The notes under the pieces are model-generated. The model saw only the letters and a program-made list of their open reading frames with translations, had not been told where the DNA came from and did no database searches. Shown here piece by piece: positions 35,000-43,443 of a DNA stretch of 64,000 nucleotides (its first letter is position 1; each line of letters begins with the position of its first letter). The DNA comes from Cellulomonas persica (GTDB lineage Bacteria > Actinomycetota > Actinomycetes > Actinomycetales > Cellulomonadaceae), in the NCBI RefSeq assembly GCF_007989825.1, contig NZ_BJUA01000014.1, forward strand, positions 16,728 through 80,727, read 5' to 3'. Made by a program: the position numbers and the translations under genes.

Positions 35000-36037
35000 G
35001 TGCGCGCAGTCGTCGTGACCGAGCCCGGTGGACCCGAGGTCCTCGCGGTGCAGGACGTCCCCGAGCCCGTCCCGGGTCCCGGCGAGGTGCTCGTCGCGGT
35101 CGAGGCCGCGGGCGTGAACCGCGCGGACCTCCTGCAGCGCGCGGGCGCCTATCCCCCGCCTCCGGGCGCCGCGCCGTGGCCGGGTCTCGAGGCGGCGGGC
35201 GTCGTGCTGGCCGTCGGTCCGGCGGCCGACGAGGCCGCGACGAGCCGGACGACGAAGGGCGCGGCAGAGCCGGCGCGCGGCGCGCGGTCCGACGAGCTCG
35301 CGGTCGGTGACCGCGTCGCCGTGCTGCTCGCGGGCGGAGGCTACGCCGAGCGCGTCGTCGTGTCCGCCGCCCTCGCGCTGCGCGTGCCCGAGGCGGTCTC
35401 GCCGGTCGAGGCCGGCGCCCTGCCGGAGGCGCTCGCGACCGTGTGGTCCAACCTGCGCGAGGCGCAGGCCGCACCGGGCGAGACGGTCCTCGTGCGCGGC
35501 GGCTCGGGCGGGATCGGCTCGATCGCGGTGCCGCTGGCCCGGTTGCTGGGGCTGCGCGTGATCGCGACCGCGGGCGGGCCGCAGCGCGTGGCGCGCGTCG
35601 CCGCGCTCGGGGCTGACGTCGCGCTGGACCACCGCGCGGACGACCTTGCGGACCAGGTCCTGGCCGCCACCGACGGGCGCGGCGTCGACGTCGTGCTCGA
35701 CGTGCTCGGTGCGGGTGGCCTCGAGGACAACGTGCGCGTGCTCGCGACGGGTGGCCGGCTCGTCGTGATCGGGTTGCAGAAGGGGCGCCGCGGGACGCTG
35801 GACCTGGGCACGCTCATGGCCCGCCGGGGCCGGGTGATCGCGACGACGCTGCGCTCGCGCGAGCCCGCCGACAAGGCGCGGATCATGGCCGAGGTGCGCG
35901 AGCACGTGTGGCCGTTCGTCGTCGACGGCCGGCTGCGGCCGGTCGTGCACCGGACGCTCGGGCTCGACGACGCGGCGCGCGCGCACGAGCTGCTCGCGAG
36001 CGGCGAGGTGTTCGGCAAGCTCGTCCTGGTCCCTTGA
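35000..36037 (+). CDS. NAD(P)H-quinone oxidoreductase, zinc-free MDR family
   Basis: A 345-residue MDR-superfamily reductase of the QOR/PIG3 type. The GroES-like N-terminal domain has AAGVNRADLLQRAGAYPPPPGA (family signature); the Rossmann domain has VLVRGGSGGIGSIAVPLARLLG and a following LGADVALDHR. The structural zinc cysteines are absent. A 25-residue Ala/Thr/Arg-rich insertion (about residues 76-98) is inserted before GDRVAVLLAGGGYAE. GTG at 35000 was chosen to give the canonical N-terminus VRAVVVTEPGG. It is divergent from cvnA. The likely role is quinone or enone reduction in the cytosol. Confidence 0.9.
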   Translation: MRAVVVTEPGGPEVLAVQDVPEPVPGPGEVLVAVEAAGVNRADLLQRAGAYPPPPGAAPWPGLEAAGVVLAVGPAADEAATSRTTKGAAEPARGARSDELAVGDRVAVLLAGGGYAERVVVSAALALRVPEAVSPVEAGALPEALATVWSNLREAQAAPGETVLVRGGSGGIGSIAVPLARLLGLRVIATAGGPQRVARVAALGADVALDHRADDLADQVLAATDGRGVDVVLDVLGAGGLEDNVRVLATGGRLVVIGLQKGRRGTLDLGTLMARRGRVIATTLRSREPADKARIMAEVREHVWPFVVDGRLRPVVHRTLGLDDAARAHELLASGEVFGKLVLVP

Positions 36038-36086
36038 GCACCCACGGGACCAGGGGAAGCACCGGAACAGCAGAACAGCGGGACGC

Positions 36087-37319
36087 TCAGGCGAGCAGGC
36101 CGGCCGCGAGCGCGGGAGCCAGCGCGGGCGCCAGCGGCAGCCGCGGGATCAGCGTCGCCTGCACCGCGTGGTAGATGTCCGCCTTGCCGGACCAGATCGT
36201 GCGCGAGACGGCGTTGTCGGTGCCGAGCTCGTGCCACCACGAGCCGCCCTCGCGGTCCAGGTGGTGCGTTCCGACGTACTCCCACCAGGTCGTGTACCAG
36301 GCGTCGAACCGGGCCTGGCCGGTCGCGGCGTGCAGCGCGGCGGCGGCGGACACGGCCTCGGCCGCGACCCAGTGCATGCGCTCGCGCACCACGGGCGCAC
36401 CGGTCCAGTCGACGGTGTAGACGAACCCGGGCGCGCCGTCGACGTGCCACCCCTCGACGACGGCCGCGGCGAACAGCTGGGTCGCGTCCTCGAGCATCCA
36501 CTCGGGCGCGGCGCCGTCGAGCGCCTCGAGCGCGGCCCGCACGTGCAGGGTCAGCCGCGCCCACTCGAACGCGTGGCCGATCGTCGCGCCGTACGGCCGG
36601 AACGGGTGCGCGGGCGTGTCGACGTGGTACTCGAGCAGCGGGTTCCAGCGCGCGTCGAAGTGCTCCGGGATCCGCCACGCGTGGCCGCGCGCGAGGCGGT
36701 GCACGACGCGCTCGACGATCCGCGCGGCGCGGTCCAGCCACACGCGCTCCCCCGTGACGTCCGCTGCCGCCAGGTACGCCTCGACCGTGTGCATGTTCGC
36801 GTTGACGCCGCGGTACGGGTCGAGCTCGGTGAACGACGCGTCCCACTCCTCGACGACCATGCCGGCCTCGTCGTCCCAGAAGTGCTCGGCCTGCACCGCG
36901 AGCGCCGCGTCCAGCAGCGCGCGCGCACCGGGCCGTGCGGCGGTCGTCGCCGACGCCGCGGCGAGCACGACGAACGCGTGCGGGTACGCGGCCTTCGTCG
37001 TCGTCACCGGTGCGCCGTCCCGGCCGACCTCGGCGAACCAGCCGCCGTGCTCGTCGTCGGCGAACACCCCGGCCAACGCCGCCAGACCGTGGTCGACGAG
37101 TGCCGCTGACCCCGGGCGGCCCAGGAGGTGGGCGAGCGCGTACACGTGCGTCATGCGGCACGCGATCCACAGCTCCCACGGGCCGTCGACCGGCTCCCCC
37201 GCGTCGTCCTGCCGCGCGAACGCGCCGGGCACGAGCGCCGAGCGGCGCCCGAACGCGAGCAGCCGGTCCGTCTCCTGCTCCAGCCAGCGCGCGTGCGCGG
37301 CCGTGCTGAGCCATGGCAT
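36087..37319 (-). CDS. AGE-family epimerase/isomerase
   Basis: A 410-residue (alpha/alpha)6-barrel protein of the N-acylglucosamine 2-epimerase family, which also includes aldose-ketose isomerases such as YihS and cellobiose epimerase. Family landmarks: RMTHVYALAHLLGRPG near residue 55, the GVNANMHTVEAYLAA motif (about 181-195) with the active-site His, and GHAFEWARL (about 248-256). Length is typical. The exact sugar cannot be assigned; mannose/fructose or sulfoquinovose isomerases look closest in length. It converges with the quinone oxidoreductase and is divergent from bpa. Confidence 0.88.
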   Translation of the reverse strand: MPWLSTAAHARWLEQETDRLLAFGRRSALVPGAFARQDDAGEPVDGPWELWIACRMTHVYALAHLLGRPGSAALVDHGLAALAGVFADDEHGGWFAEVGRDGAPVTTTKAAYPHAFVVLAAASATTAARPGARALLDAALAVQAEHFWDDEAGMVVEEWDASFTELDPYRGVNANMHTVEAYLAAADVTGERVWLDRAARIVERVVHRLARGHAWRIPEHFDARWNPLLEYHVDTPAHPFRPYGATIGHAFEWARLTLHVRAALEALDGAAPEWMLEDATQLFAAAVVEGWHVDGAPGFVYTVDWTGAPVVRERMHWVAAEAVSAAAALHAATGQARFDAWYTTWWEYVGTHHLDREGGSWWHELGTDNAVSRTIWSGKADIYHAVQATLIPRLPLAPALAPALAAGLLA

Positions 37320-37383
37320 GGCGCCACCCTAGTGGCCGGGTGCCCGCCTGGTCCGGGCGGGTGGCTTCGGCGAGAATGCCCGG

Positions 37384-37977
37384 GTGACCGACGACGAGCG
37401 TGAACCCCGCATCCTGGTCGTCCCGCCGGACGGCTCCCGCCCCGAGGCGTCCGACGACGCCCCCGACGACCCCACCAGGTCCGGCCGTGCCGGTTCCGGC
37501 GACGGGCCTGAGGACGACGCCGACGACGAGGACGTCCGCGGCATGGTCGCGCAGCCGGCCAAGGTCATGCGGATCGGCACGATGGTCAAGCAGCTGCTCG
37601 ACGAGGTGCGCAGCGCACCGCTCGACGAGGCGGCCCGCGCGCGGCTGGCGGAGGTGCACGAGCGGTCGCTCGCCGAGCTCGAGGAGGGCCTGTCCCCCGA
37701 GCTGATCGAGGAGCTGCACCGCATCACCCTGCCCTTCACGGAGGACGCGACGCCGTCGGACGCCGAGCTGCGGATCGCACAGGCGCAGCTCGTCGGCTGG
37801 CTCGAGGGCCTGTTCCACGGCATCCAGACCGCGCTCGTCGCGCAGCAGATGGCCACGCAGGCCCAGCTCCAGCAGATGCGCCGCGCGCTCCCGCCGGGTG
37901 CGATCCACCCGACGGGACTGACGGGCCACGCGCAGCCGTCCGACGACGAGCGCGGCGGCACGGGCCAGTACCTCTGA
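37384..37977 (+). CDS. bpa: bacterial proteasome activator (Bpa/PafE, DUF2587)
   Basis: A 197-residue protein. An acidic, disordered N-terminal tail (about 55 residues, DDADDEDVRG) precedes a four-helix core: KVMRIGTMVKQLLDEVR, ARLAEVHERSLAELEEGL, LRIAQAQLVGWLEGLFHGIQTALVAQQM. It ends exactly in GQYL, the motif by which Bpa docks into the 20S proteasome alpha ring in Mycobacterium. ATP-independent, ring-forming activator in the cytosol (family knowledge). GTG start. No prcA/prcB, mpa or pup gene is present in the window, so the partner must be elsewhere or lost. Confidence 0.92.
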   Translation: MTDDEREPRILVVPPDGSRPEASDDAPDDPTRSGRAGSGDGPEDDADDEDVRGMVAQPAKVMRIGTMVKQLLDEVRSAPLDEAARARLAEVHERSLAELEEGLSPELIEELHRITLPFTEDATPSDAELRIAQAQLVGWLEGLFHGIQTALVAQQMATQAQLQQMRRALPPGAIHPTGLTGHAQPSDDERGGTGQYL

Positions 37978-38024
37978 CCCCGCGCGTCCGCTGATCCGCC
38001 CCCGGCGTCGTCGTCCCGGCGCCG

Positions 38025-38090
38025 CGCTTCGTCGTCCCGGCACCGGTGCGTCGCCGCCACCCGACGAACCCGTGCGCGAACGACGAACCG
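38025..38090. repeat. nested TCGTC/GACGA dyad, copy B
   Basis: Left arms CGCTTCGTCG (38025) and CGGTGCGTCG (38044), right arms CGACGAACCC (38062) and CGACGAACCG (38081), each pair 19 bp apart with an 8-bp central loop. It lies between convergent bpa and EamA genes. Spacing of the TCGTC/GACGA cores is identical to copies A, C and D; the inner left core is degenerate (GCGTC). Confidence 0.65.
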
Positions 38091-38106
38091 CTCGGCAGGG
38101 ACCCCG

Positions 38107-38970
38107 TCACGCCGGCGGCGGGACCTCCCGCGTCGCGTCGTCGCGGTGCGCGGTCAGGGCGATCGCGCCGGAGACCAGCACGAGCCCGACGATCTCGATG
38201 CCGTGCGGCACCTGCTGCAGCAGCACGGCGCCGACGAGGGCCGCGGTCGCGGGCAGCAGCGCGAGCAGCACCGCGAACGTCGCCGCGCTCACGCGCCGCA
38301 GCACCACCTGCTCGATGCCGTACGGCACCACCGACGAGAACAGCGCGACCACGACGACGAGCAGGGCGAGCCGCGCGTCCGCCAGCACCGGCCCGGCGCC
38401 GTGCGCGAGGAACGGTGCGAGCACGAGGCCCCCGACGGCCAGCGCGACGCCCAGACCGTTCAGCCCGCCGGTCGGCGCGGACGCGACGCGACGCCCGAGC
38501 ACGATGTAGAACGCCCAGCAGGTCGCGGCGACGCCGATCGCGACGAGCCCGCGCGTCGCGTCGTCGCCCAGGTGCAGGCTCACCCCGGCGAGCAGCACGA
38601 CCCCACCGGCCGCGACGACGATCGCCACGCGGTCGCGCCACCCACGGCCGGTGATCGCGGCCACCGCCACGGGTCCGGCGAACTCGAGCGCGACCGCGGT
38701 GCCGAGCGGGAGGGTGTCGATCGCGACGTAGAAGGCCGCGTTCATCGCGGCGAGCACGACGCCGAACGCGGCGGCGGTGCGCAGCGCGGGCCACGTCCAC
38801 AGCGCGCGCGTGCGCCAGGGCCGGGTCCAGCCGATCAGCACGAGCGCGGCGACGACGACGCGCAGCCACCCCAGGCTCGCGGGTGCGAGCCGCGCGAACA
38901 GCCCGACCGCGACGGCGGCCCCGACGTACTGCGTGACCCCGGAGACGACGAACAGCAGCGGGGCGGGCAC
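38107..38970 (-). CDS. EamA/DMT-family transporter
   Basis: A 287-residue membrane protein with ten predicted helices in two EamA repeats. The first repeat includes ASLGWLRVVVAALVLIGWTRP and LPLGTAVALEFAGPVAVAAI; the second includes CWAFYIVLGRRV and SSVVPYGIEQVVLRRVSAATFAVLLALLPATAAL. This resembles the RhtA-type branch that exports threonine or homoserine. GTG start. The substrate is inferred only. It lies 44 bp upstream of the ABC permease stop, on the same strand, with no shared promoter apparent. Confidence 0.9.
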   Translation of the reverse strand: MPAPLLFVVSGVTQYVGAAVAVGLFARLAPASLGWLRVVVAALVLIGWTRPWRTRALWTWPALRTAAAFGVVLAAMNAAFYVAIDTLPLGTAVALEFAGPVAVAAITGRGWRDRVAIVVAAGGVVLLAGVSLHLGDDATRGLVAIGVAATCWAFYIVLGRRVASAPTGGLNGLGVALAVGGLVLAPFLAHGAGPVLADARLALLVVVVALFSSVVPYGIEQVVLRRVSAATFAVLLALLPATAALVGAVLLQQVPHGIEIVGLVLVSGAIALTAHRDDATREVPPPA

Positions 38971-39014
38971 GCCGTCAGGCTAGCCCGCCCCGTCACCGCA
39001 CCGAGCGAGCCCGG

Positions 39015-39941
39015 CTACCCCTTGACGGACCCTGCGAGCAGGCCGCGCACGAAGTAGCGCTGCAGCGACAGGAACACGATCGCGGGGATGATGATCGACA
39101 CGAACGCACCCGCCGAGAGCAGGAACCACTGCGACCCGCGGGTGCCGGTGAGGTTGAGCAGCGCGACGGTCATCGGGGCGAGGTCCCGTGACGAGCCGGC
39201 GAAGGTCAGCGCGACGAGCAGGTCGTTCCACACCCACAGGAACTGGTAGATGCCGAGCGCCGCGATCGCGGGCTTGAGCATCGGCAGCATGAGGCGGAAG
39301 AAGATCGTCACGTGCCCGGCGCCGTCCACGCGCGCGGCCTCGATGAGCTCACCGGGGATCTCCTGCATGAAGTTGTGCAGCAGGAACACCGCGAGCGGCA
39401 GCCCGAACATCGTGTGCGACAGCCACACGGCCCAGAACGTGCCGGCGATGTCGATGTCGACGTACAGGCTGAGCAGCGGGATGAGCGTGACCTGGATCGG
39501 CACGACCTGCAGCGCGAACACCGCGATGAACAGGACGTTCCTGCCCCGGAAGTTCATCCACGCGAACGCGTACGCCGCGAGCGTCGCGAGGAACATCGGC
39601 AGCACGACCGCGGGGATGGTGATGACGACCGAGTTGATGATCGACGGCGCGAGCGACTGCGAGCTGTCGCTCGACAGGACCGTCTCGTAGTTCTCGAGCG
39701 TGAAGTTCGGGTTGGTCAGGACCGTCCACCAACCGCTGTTGTTGATGTCGGTCGCAGGCCGGAACGACGTGACCAGCAGGCCGAGCGTCGGGATGGTCCA
39801 CAGCACGGCGAGGACCACGGCGAACAGCGAGGCCCACGGCTTGGACAGGCGACGGCGCGCGGCTGCCGCGGTGGTCTCGCGGCCACCACCGGGCGTGACG
39901 GGCCCGTCGACGGTCGCGGTGTCGATCTGGACGGCGCTCAT
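39015..39941 (-). CDS. carbohydrate ABC transporter permease (MalG-type)
   Basis: A 308-residue CUT1 inner-membrane permease with six helices. The EAA loop is EAARVDGAGHVTIFFRLMLPMLKP (about residues 213-236). A soluble 30-residue head precedes helix 1. The ATG at 39941 overlaps the upstream permease stop (ATGA) and has GGAAGG 9 nt upstream. It is third in the operon: substrate-binding protein, first permease, this permease. No ATPase is encoded, so a shared MsiK-type ATPase elsewhere is expected (family knowledge). Confidence 0.93.
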   Translation of the reverse strand: MSAVQIDTATVDGPVTPGGGRETTAAAARRRLSKPWASLFAVVLAVLWTIPTLGLLVTSFRPATDINNSGWWTVLTNPNFTLENYETVLSSDSSQSLAPSIINSVVITIPAVVLPMFLATLAAYAFAWMNFRGRNVLFIAVFALQVVPIQVTLIPLLSLYVDIDIAGTFWAVWLSHTMFGLPLAVFLLHNFMQEIPGELIEAARVDGAGHVTIFFRLMLPMLKPAIAALGIYQFLWVWNDLLVALTFAGSSRDLAPMTVALLNLTGTRGSQWFLLSAGAFVSIIIPAIVFLSLQRYFVRGLLAGSVKG

Positions 39942-40912
39942 CGGCTCGCCTTCCGCAGGTGGTGCACGTTGTAGACGATGATCGGGACGACGAGCACGAA
40001 CAGCAGCACCGCGAGCGCGGCACCCAGGCCCTGGTTCCCGGCGCTGAAGCTCTGCGTGTAGAACTCGTTCGCCACGACGGACGTGCCGTACCGCCCGGCG
40101 GTCATGGTCCGGACGATGTCGAAGACCTTCAGACACCCGATCGCGATCGTCGTGAGCACCACGATCAGCGTCGGCCGGATGCTCGGGACGGTCACGAAGC
40201 GGAAGAGCTGCAGCGAGCTCACGCCGTCGAGCCGCGCGGCCTCGGTGATCTCGCTCGGGATGGCCTTGATCGCGGCGGACAGGATCGTCATCGCGAACCC
40301 GGCCTGGATCCAGATCATCACGGCGATGAGGAAGAAGTTGTTCCACGGGCTGTTGAGCAGGAAGTTCTGCGGTGTCCCGCCGAGCCACACGATGATCTGG
40401 TTGATGAACCCGATCTGGTTCGGGTTGTTCTCGACCGCGGGGTCGTAGAACCGGTACTCGTACATGAACTTCCAGATGATCGACGCACCGACGAACGAGA
40501 TCGCCATCGGCAGGAAGATCAGCGCCTTCGCGGCCGCCTCGCCCTTGGCCCCGTCGACGAGGATCGCGTAGATCAGCCCGACGACCGTGGCGACGAACGG
40601 CGTGACGAGCACCCACAGCACCGTGTTGCGCAGCACGACGAGCTGTTCGCCGGACGTGAAGATGTCGGTGTAGTTGCCGAGCCCGATGAAGCTGGTCCCG
40701 GCGGCGTCGTAGAGCGAGCGCCACACGGTCCGCAGCGCGGGGTAGACGAGCCCGACGGCGATCAGCAGGAGCGTCGGACCGATGAACCACCACGCGACGC
40801 GTCGGGCGCCGCGGCGTTCGAGCAGGTGGACGACGAGCAGGATGGCGCCGATGACGACGGCGAACGCGACGAGCGCGACGACCATCCCCACCAGCTTGTC
40901 AGCGGCTTGCAT
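39938..40912 (-). CDS. sugar ABC transporter permease (MalF-type)
   Basis: A 324-residue CUT1 permease. It starts with an extra membrane helix (VALVAFAVVIGAILLVVHLL) before the usual six. The EAA loop is EAARLDGVSSLQLFRFVTVPSIRP (about residues 223-246). The topology and the extra helix are like AglF-type alpha-glucoside permeases (inference). GGGAGGTG lies 2-3 nt before the ATG. It is separated from the substrate-binding protein by a 93-bp gap with a perfect hairpin and overlaps the second permease by 4 nt. Confidence 0.92.
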   Translation of the reverse strand: MQAADKLVGMVVALVAFAVVIGAILLVVHLLERRGARRVAWWFIGPTLLLIAVGLVYPALRTVWRSLYDAAGTSFIGLGNYTDIFTSGEQLVVLRNTVLWVLVTPFVATVVGLIYAILVDGAKGEAAAKALIFLPMAISFVGASIIWKFMYEYRFYDPAVENNPNQIGFINQIIVWLGGTPQNFLLNSPWNNFFLIAVMIWIQAGFAMTILSAAIKAIPSEITEAARLDGVSSLQLFRFVTVPSIRPTLIVVLTTIAIGCLKVFDIVRTMTAGRYGTSVVANEFYTQSFSAGNQGLGAALAVLLFVLVVPIIVYNVHHLRKASR

Positions 40913-40958
40913 GGCACCTCCCAGCAGAGCAGGGGGAACGAGCGGGGGGCTGTGTGCA

Positions 40959-40999
40959 GGCAGGTGCCCCGGGGGCCGTCCGCCCCCGGGGCACCTGCC
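40959..40999 (-). promoter_or_regulatory. hairpin between substrate-binding protein and permease genes
   Basis: A perfect 18-bp stem (GGCAGGTGCCCCGGGGGC / its complement) with a 5-nt loop, 5 bp past the substrate-binding protein stop and 47 bp before the first permease. No U tract. As in other sugar importers it probably stabilises the upstream mRNA or partially terminates, so that binding protein exceeds permease (inference). Confidence 0.75.
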
Positions 41000-41004
41000 T
41001 CATG

Positions 41005-42387
41005 TCACGGCCAGGCAGCCTCGATCTTGTCGAGCGTGTCCTTGGTCGACTGACCGGTGATCCAGCTCGTCGCCTCCTTCCAGAACGCGTTCGAGCCGAC
41101 CGCGGCGGGCATCATGTCCGAGCCGTCGAAGCGGAACACCGCGTTCGGGTCGAGCAGGATGTCGGCCGAGAGCTTGTCGATCGGGTTCGTCAGGATGGAC
41201 GCGTCCAGGCCCTTGTTGGCGGTGATCCAGCCACCGTTCGTGCGGTCGACGCTCGCCTGTGCCTTGAGGTTCGCCCAGGTGTCGGTGCTCCAGAACTCGA
41301 GCAGCGCCTGCACCTCGGGACGGTCGGCGAACGCGGTCACGAACTCGCCGGCGCCCAGGACCGGCTTGTCCTCGGCCGTCTTGCCCGGCAGGTAGAACGC
41401 GAACACCTGACCGTTCTCGGAGATGTCCGTGCCCTGCGGGAAGTTGGCGGCGTAGAAGCTCGCCTGGCGGTGCAGCGAGCACTGCCCGTCGAGGATCGGC
41501 AGGCCGCCGTCCTGGAACGCGGTCGTCGCGATCGACGAGACGTCGCCGAACCCGCCGTTGACGTAGTCGGGGTTCTTGAGGAACGTGCCGACGGCGTCGA
41601 GGGCCGCGGTCGGCACCTCCGAGTTGAAGGCGATCTCGTGGCTGACCCACTGGTCGTACACGTCGGGGCCGCCCTCACGCAGGACGAAGTCCTCCATCCA
41701 GTCCGTGACCGGCCAGCCGGTCGCGGCGTCGGACGCGATGCCCGCGCACCACGGCTTGTGGCCCGAGTCGGCGGCGATCGTGTCGGACAGGGTCGTGAGC
41801 TCGTCGAGCGTCGTCGGGACCTCCCAGCCGTTCGCCTCGAACTCCTGCGGCGAGTACCAGACCAGCGACTTCACGCTCGCGCCCGAGGGCGCGGCGTAGA
41901 ACGTGCCGTCGACCGTGCCGAGCGCCTTCCAGTCCTCGCCCCAGAACTCGTCGACGTTGGCCGCGACGGCCTCCGGGGCCTCCTTGACGGTGCCGGTCGC
42001 GACGAGCTGGGCGAGCAGGCCGGGCTGCGGGACGATCGCGATGTCGGGCGGGTTCCCGGCCTGGGCGCGCACGAGGATCTGCTGCTCGAACTGCTTGTCG
42101 GCCTGGTAGTCGACCTTGGCGCCCGTGCACTCCTCGAACGGGACGAACGAGTCCTTGTAGGGCTGGTCCTCGGGGTCGACGATCCCCGCGTAGATCGTGA
42201 TGGTCTTGCCGGAGAGGTCGCCGTACGACTCGAAGTCGGCGCAGTCCGCGCTCGACGTCGCGTCGCCACCCCCGTCTCCGTCCCCGCCGCCGCCGTCGTC
42301 GTCGCTCGAGCAGGCGGTGAGAACCAGGGCGAGGGCCGCGGCCGAGGCCGCGACGAGGGTGTACCGACGCTTGCGCTTGACGTTCAT
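41005..42387 (-). CDS. sugar ABC transporter substrate-binding lipoprotein
   Basis: A 460-residue extracellular lipoprotein. The signal peptide has a KRKRR head, hydrophobic core and lipobox LTAC with Cys26, followed by a Gly/Asp-rich flexible linker (residues 27-44). The mature part is a CUT1 binding protein: ITIYAGI, KFEQQ-type strand, GTFYAAPSGASVKSLVWYSPQEF and WITANKGLDASIL. It resembles AglE alpha-glucoside binding proteins (inference). ATG has CGGAGGTCTC upstream. It is first in the operon with two permeases. A LacI-type operator lies 63-76 bp upstream. Confidence 0.92.
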   Translation of the reverse strand: MNVKRKRRYTLVAASAAALALVLTACSSDDDGGGGDGDGGGDATSSADCADFESYGDLSGKTITIYAGIVDPEDQPYKDSFVPFEECTGAKVDYQADKQFEQQILVRAQAGNPPDIAIVPQPGLLAQLVATGTVKEAPEAVAANVDEFWGEDWKALGTVDGTFYAAPSGASVKSLVWYSPQEFEANGWEVPTTLDELTTLSDTIAADSGHKPWCAGIASDAATGWPVTDWMEDFVLREGGPDVYDQWVSHEIAFNSEVPTAALDAVGTFLKNPDYVNGGFGDVSSIATTAFQDGGLPILDGQCSLHRQASFYAANFPQGTDISENGQVFAFYLPGKTAEDKPVLGAGEFVTAFADRPEVQALLEFWSTDTWANLKAQASVDRTNGGWITANKGLDASILTNPIDKLSADILLDPNAVFRFDGSDMMPAAVGSNAFWKEATSWITGQSTKDTLDKIEAAWP

Positions 42388-42416
42388 GAGACCTCCGTGT
42401 CGTCATGGCCGCACCC

Positions 42417-42434
42417 GCGGACGTCGACGTCCGC
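42417..42434 (-). promoter_or_regulatory. 18-bp palindrome in the ABC operon leader
   Basis: GCGGACGTCGACGTCCGC is a perfect palindrome 30 bp upstream of the substrate-binding protein start, between the LacI-type site and the SD. It may be an operator or a leader hairpin. Confidence 0.4.
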
Positions 42435-42449
42435 GCGCCATCCCCACGA

Positions 42450-42463
42450 TGCAATCCGTTGCA
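42450..42463 (-). promoter_or_regulatory. LacI-family operator upstream of sugar ABC operon
   Basis: TGCAATCCGTTGCA gives TGCAA-N4-TTGCA, the LacI/GalR half-site pattern, on the promoter side of the substrate-binding protein gene. It resembles the site before glgP at 5326-5337. A TTGCGG -35-like box lies just upstream on the minus strand, so a bound repressor would overlap the -10 region. Confidence 0.65.
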
Positions 42464-42645
42464 GAAATCCACCGCAACCCGAGAGACGGGACAAAGCGGT
42501 CACGGTTGAGTCACGAATCGACCGTCATGCGCGTGGCGCGCTCCGGCGCGTCGCACGCGCGCGACCAGCACGGACGTACCGACGCGCGGCGGCCACCGCC
42601 GTGGCGGCGGGCCGGCCGCGGGTGAGGCGTGGTGCCGCCTCGGCG

Positions 42646-43443
42646 CTACGCCAGGAGCCCGCGCAGGACGCTCAGCGCACCGTCGTCGTCGATCGTGCCG
42701 GTGACCTCGTCGGCCACCCCGCGCACGCGCTCGGGCGCATGCCCCATCGCGATGCCGCGCGCGGCCCACTCGAGCATCTGCAGGTCGTTGCCGCCGTCGC
42801 CGATCGCGAGCGTCGCGAACGGCTCGACGCCCAGGCGCCGGCGCACGGCCTCGAGCGCGCTCGCCTTGGACACGCCGCCGGGAGTGAGGTCCAGCCACGC
42901 GGTCCAGCCGACCGCGTACTCGACCTCGTGCAGCCCGACACGCTCGACGAGCGCGTGGAACTCCTCGGGGCTCGCCCCAGGCGCTCGGATCACGACGCGC
43001 GTCGCGGGCGTCGCGGCGAGCTCGTCGAACCCGACGACCGCCATCTCCCCGCTCAGCTCACCCGCGGGGAACAGCTCCGAGACGCGGAACCCGACACCCA
43101 GGTCCTCGACCGCGTACAGCGCGTCCGGCAGCTCGAGCGCGATCGCGCGCAGCGCCGGGCCCGGGTCGAACGTCACCGTGTCGACGATCGCGAAGCCCGA
43201 CGGCTCGGAGTCGTCGAGACGGGCCGTGACCGCGCCGTTCGAGCACACGAGCCAGCCCTCGACGAGCCCCAGGGCACGGGCCACGGGGGCCGCCGAGTGC
43301 ACCCCGCGTCCGGTCGCGAGCACGACGTGCACGCCCGCGTCGACGAGACCGCCGATCGCCTCCCGGACGCCGTCGGAGACGACCCCGTCGTAGGACATGA
43401 GCGTCCCGTCGACGTCGAGCGCGACCAGGCGGGTGCGGGTCAT
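42646..43443 (-). CDS. HAD-superfamily hydrolase (Cof type)
   Basis: A 265-residue phosphatase of the HAD Cof/IIB subfamily. Motif I is DVDGT (Asp10, Asp12); motif II-like LATGRG (residues 43-48); the C-terminal motif is [10 protein letters not shown]. The cap domain (about 85-190) lies between. The substrate, probably a sugar phosphate or nucleotide, is unknown. The ATG overlaps the serS stop by 4 nt (ATGA), so it is co-translated with seryl-tRNA synthetase, an arrangement seen in many actinobacteria (recall). Confidence 0.92.
   Translation of the reverse strand: MTRTRLVALDVDGTLMSYDGVVSDGVREAIGGLVDAGVHVVLATGRGVHSAAPVARALGLVEGWLVCSNGAVTARLDDSEPSGFAIVDTVTFDPGPALRAIALELPDALYAVEDLGVGFRVSELFPAGELSGEMAVVGFDELAATPATRVVIRAPGASPEEFHALVERVGLHEVEYAVGWTAWLDLTPGGVSKASALEAVRRRLGVEPFATLAIGDGGNDLQMLEWAARGIAMGHAPERVRGVADEVTGTIDDDGALSVLRGLLA

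Noticed and set aside
40959..40999. Operon-ending terminator
   Set aside because: No U tract, and two permease genes with normal SD sites follow in the same direction and complete the importer.
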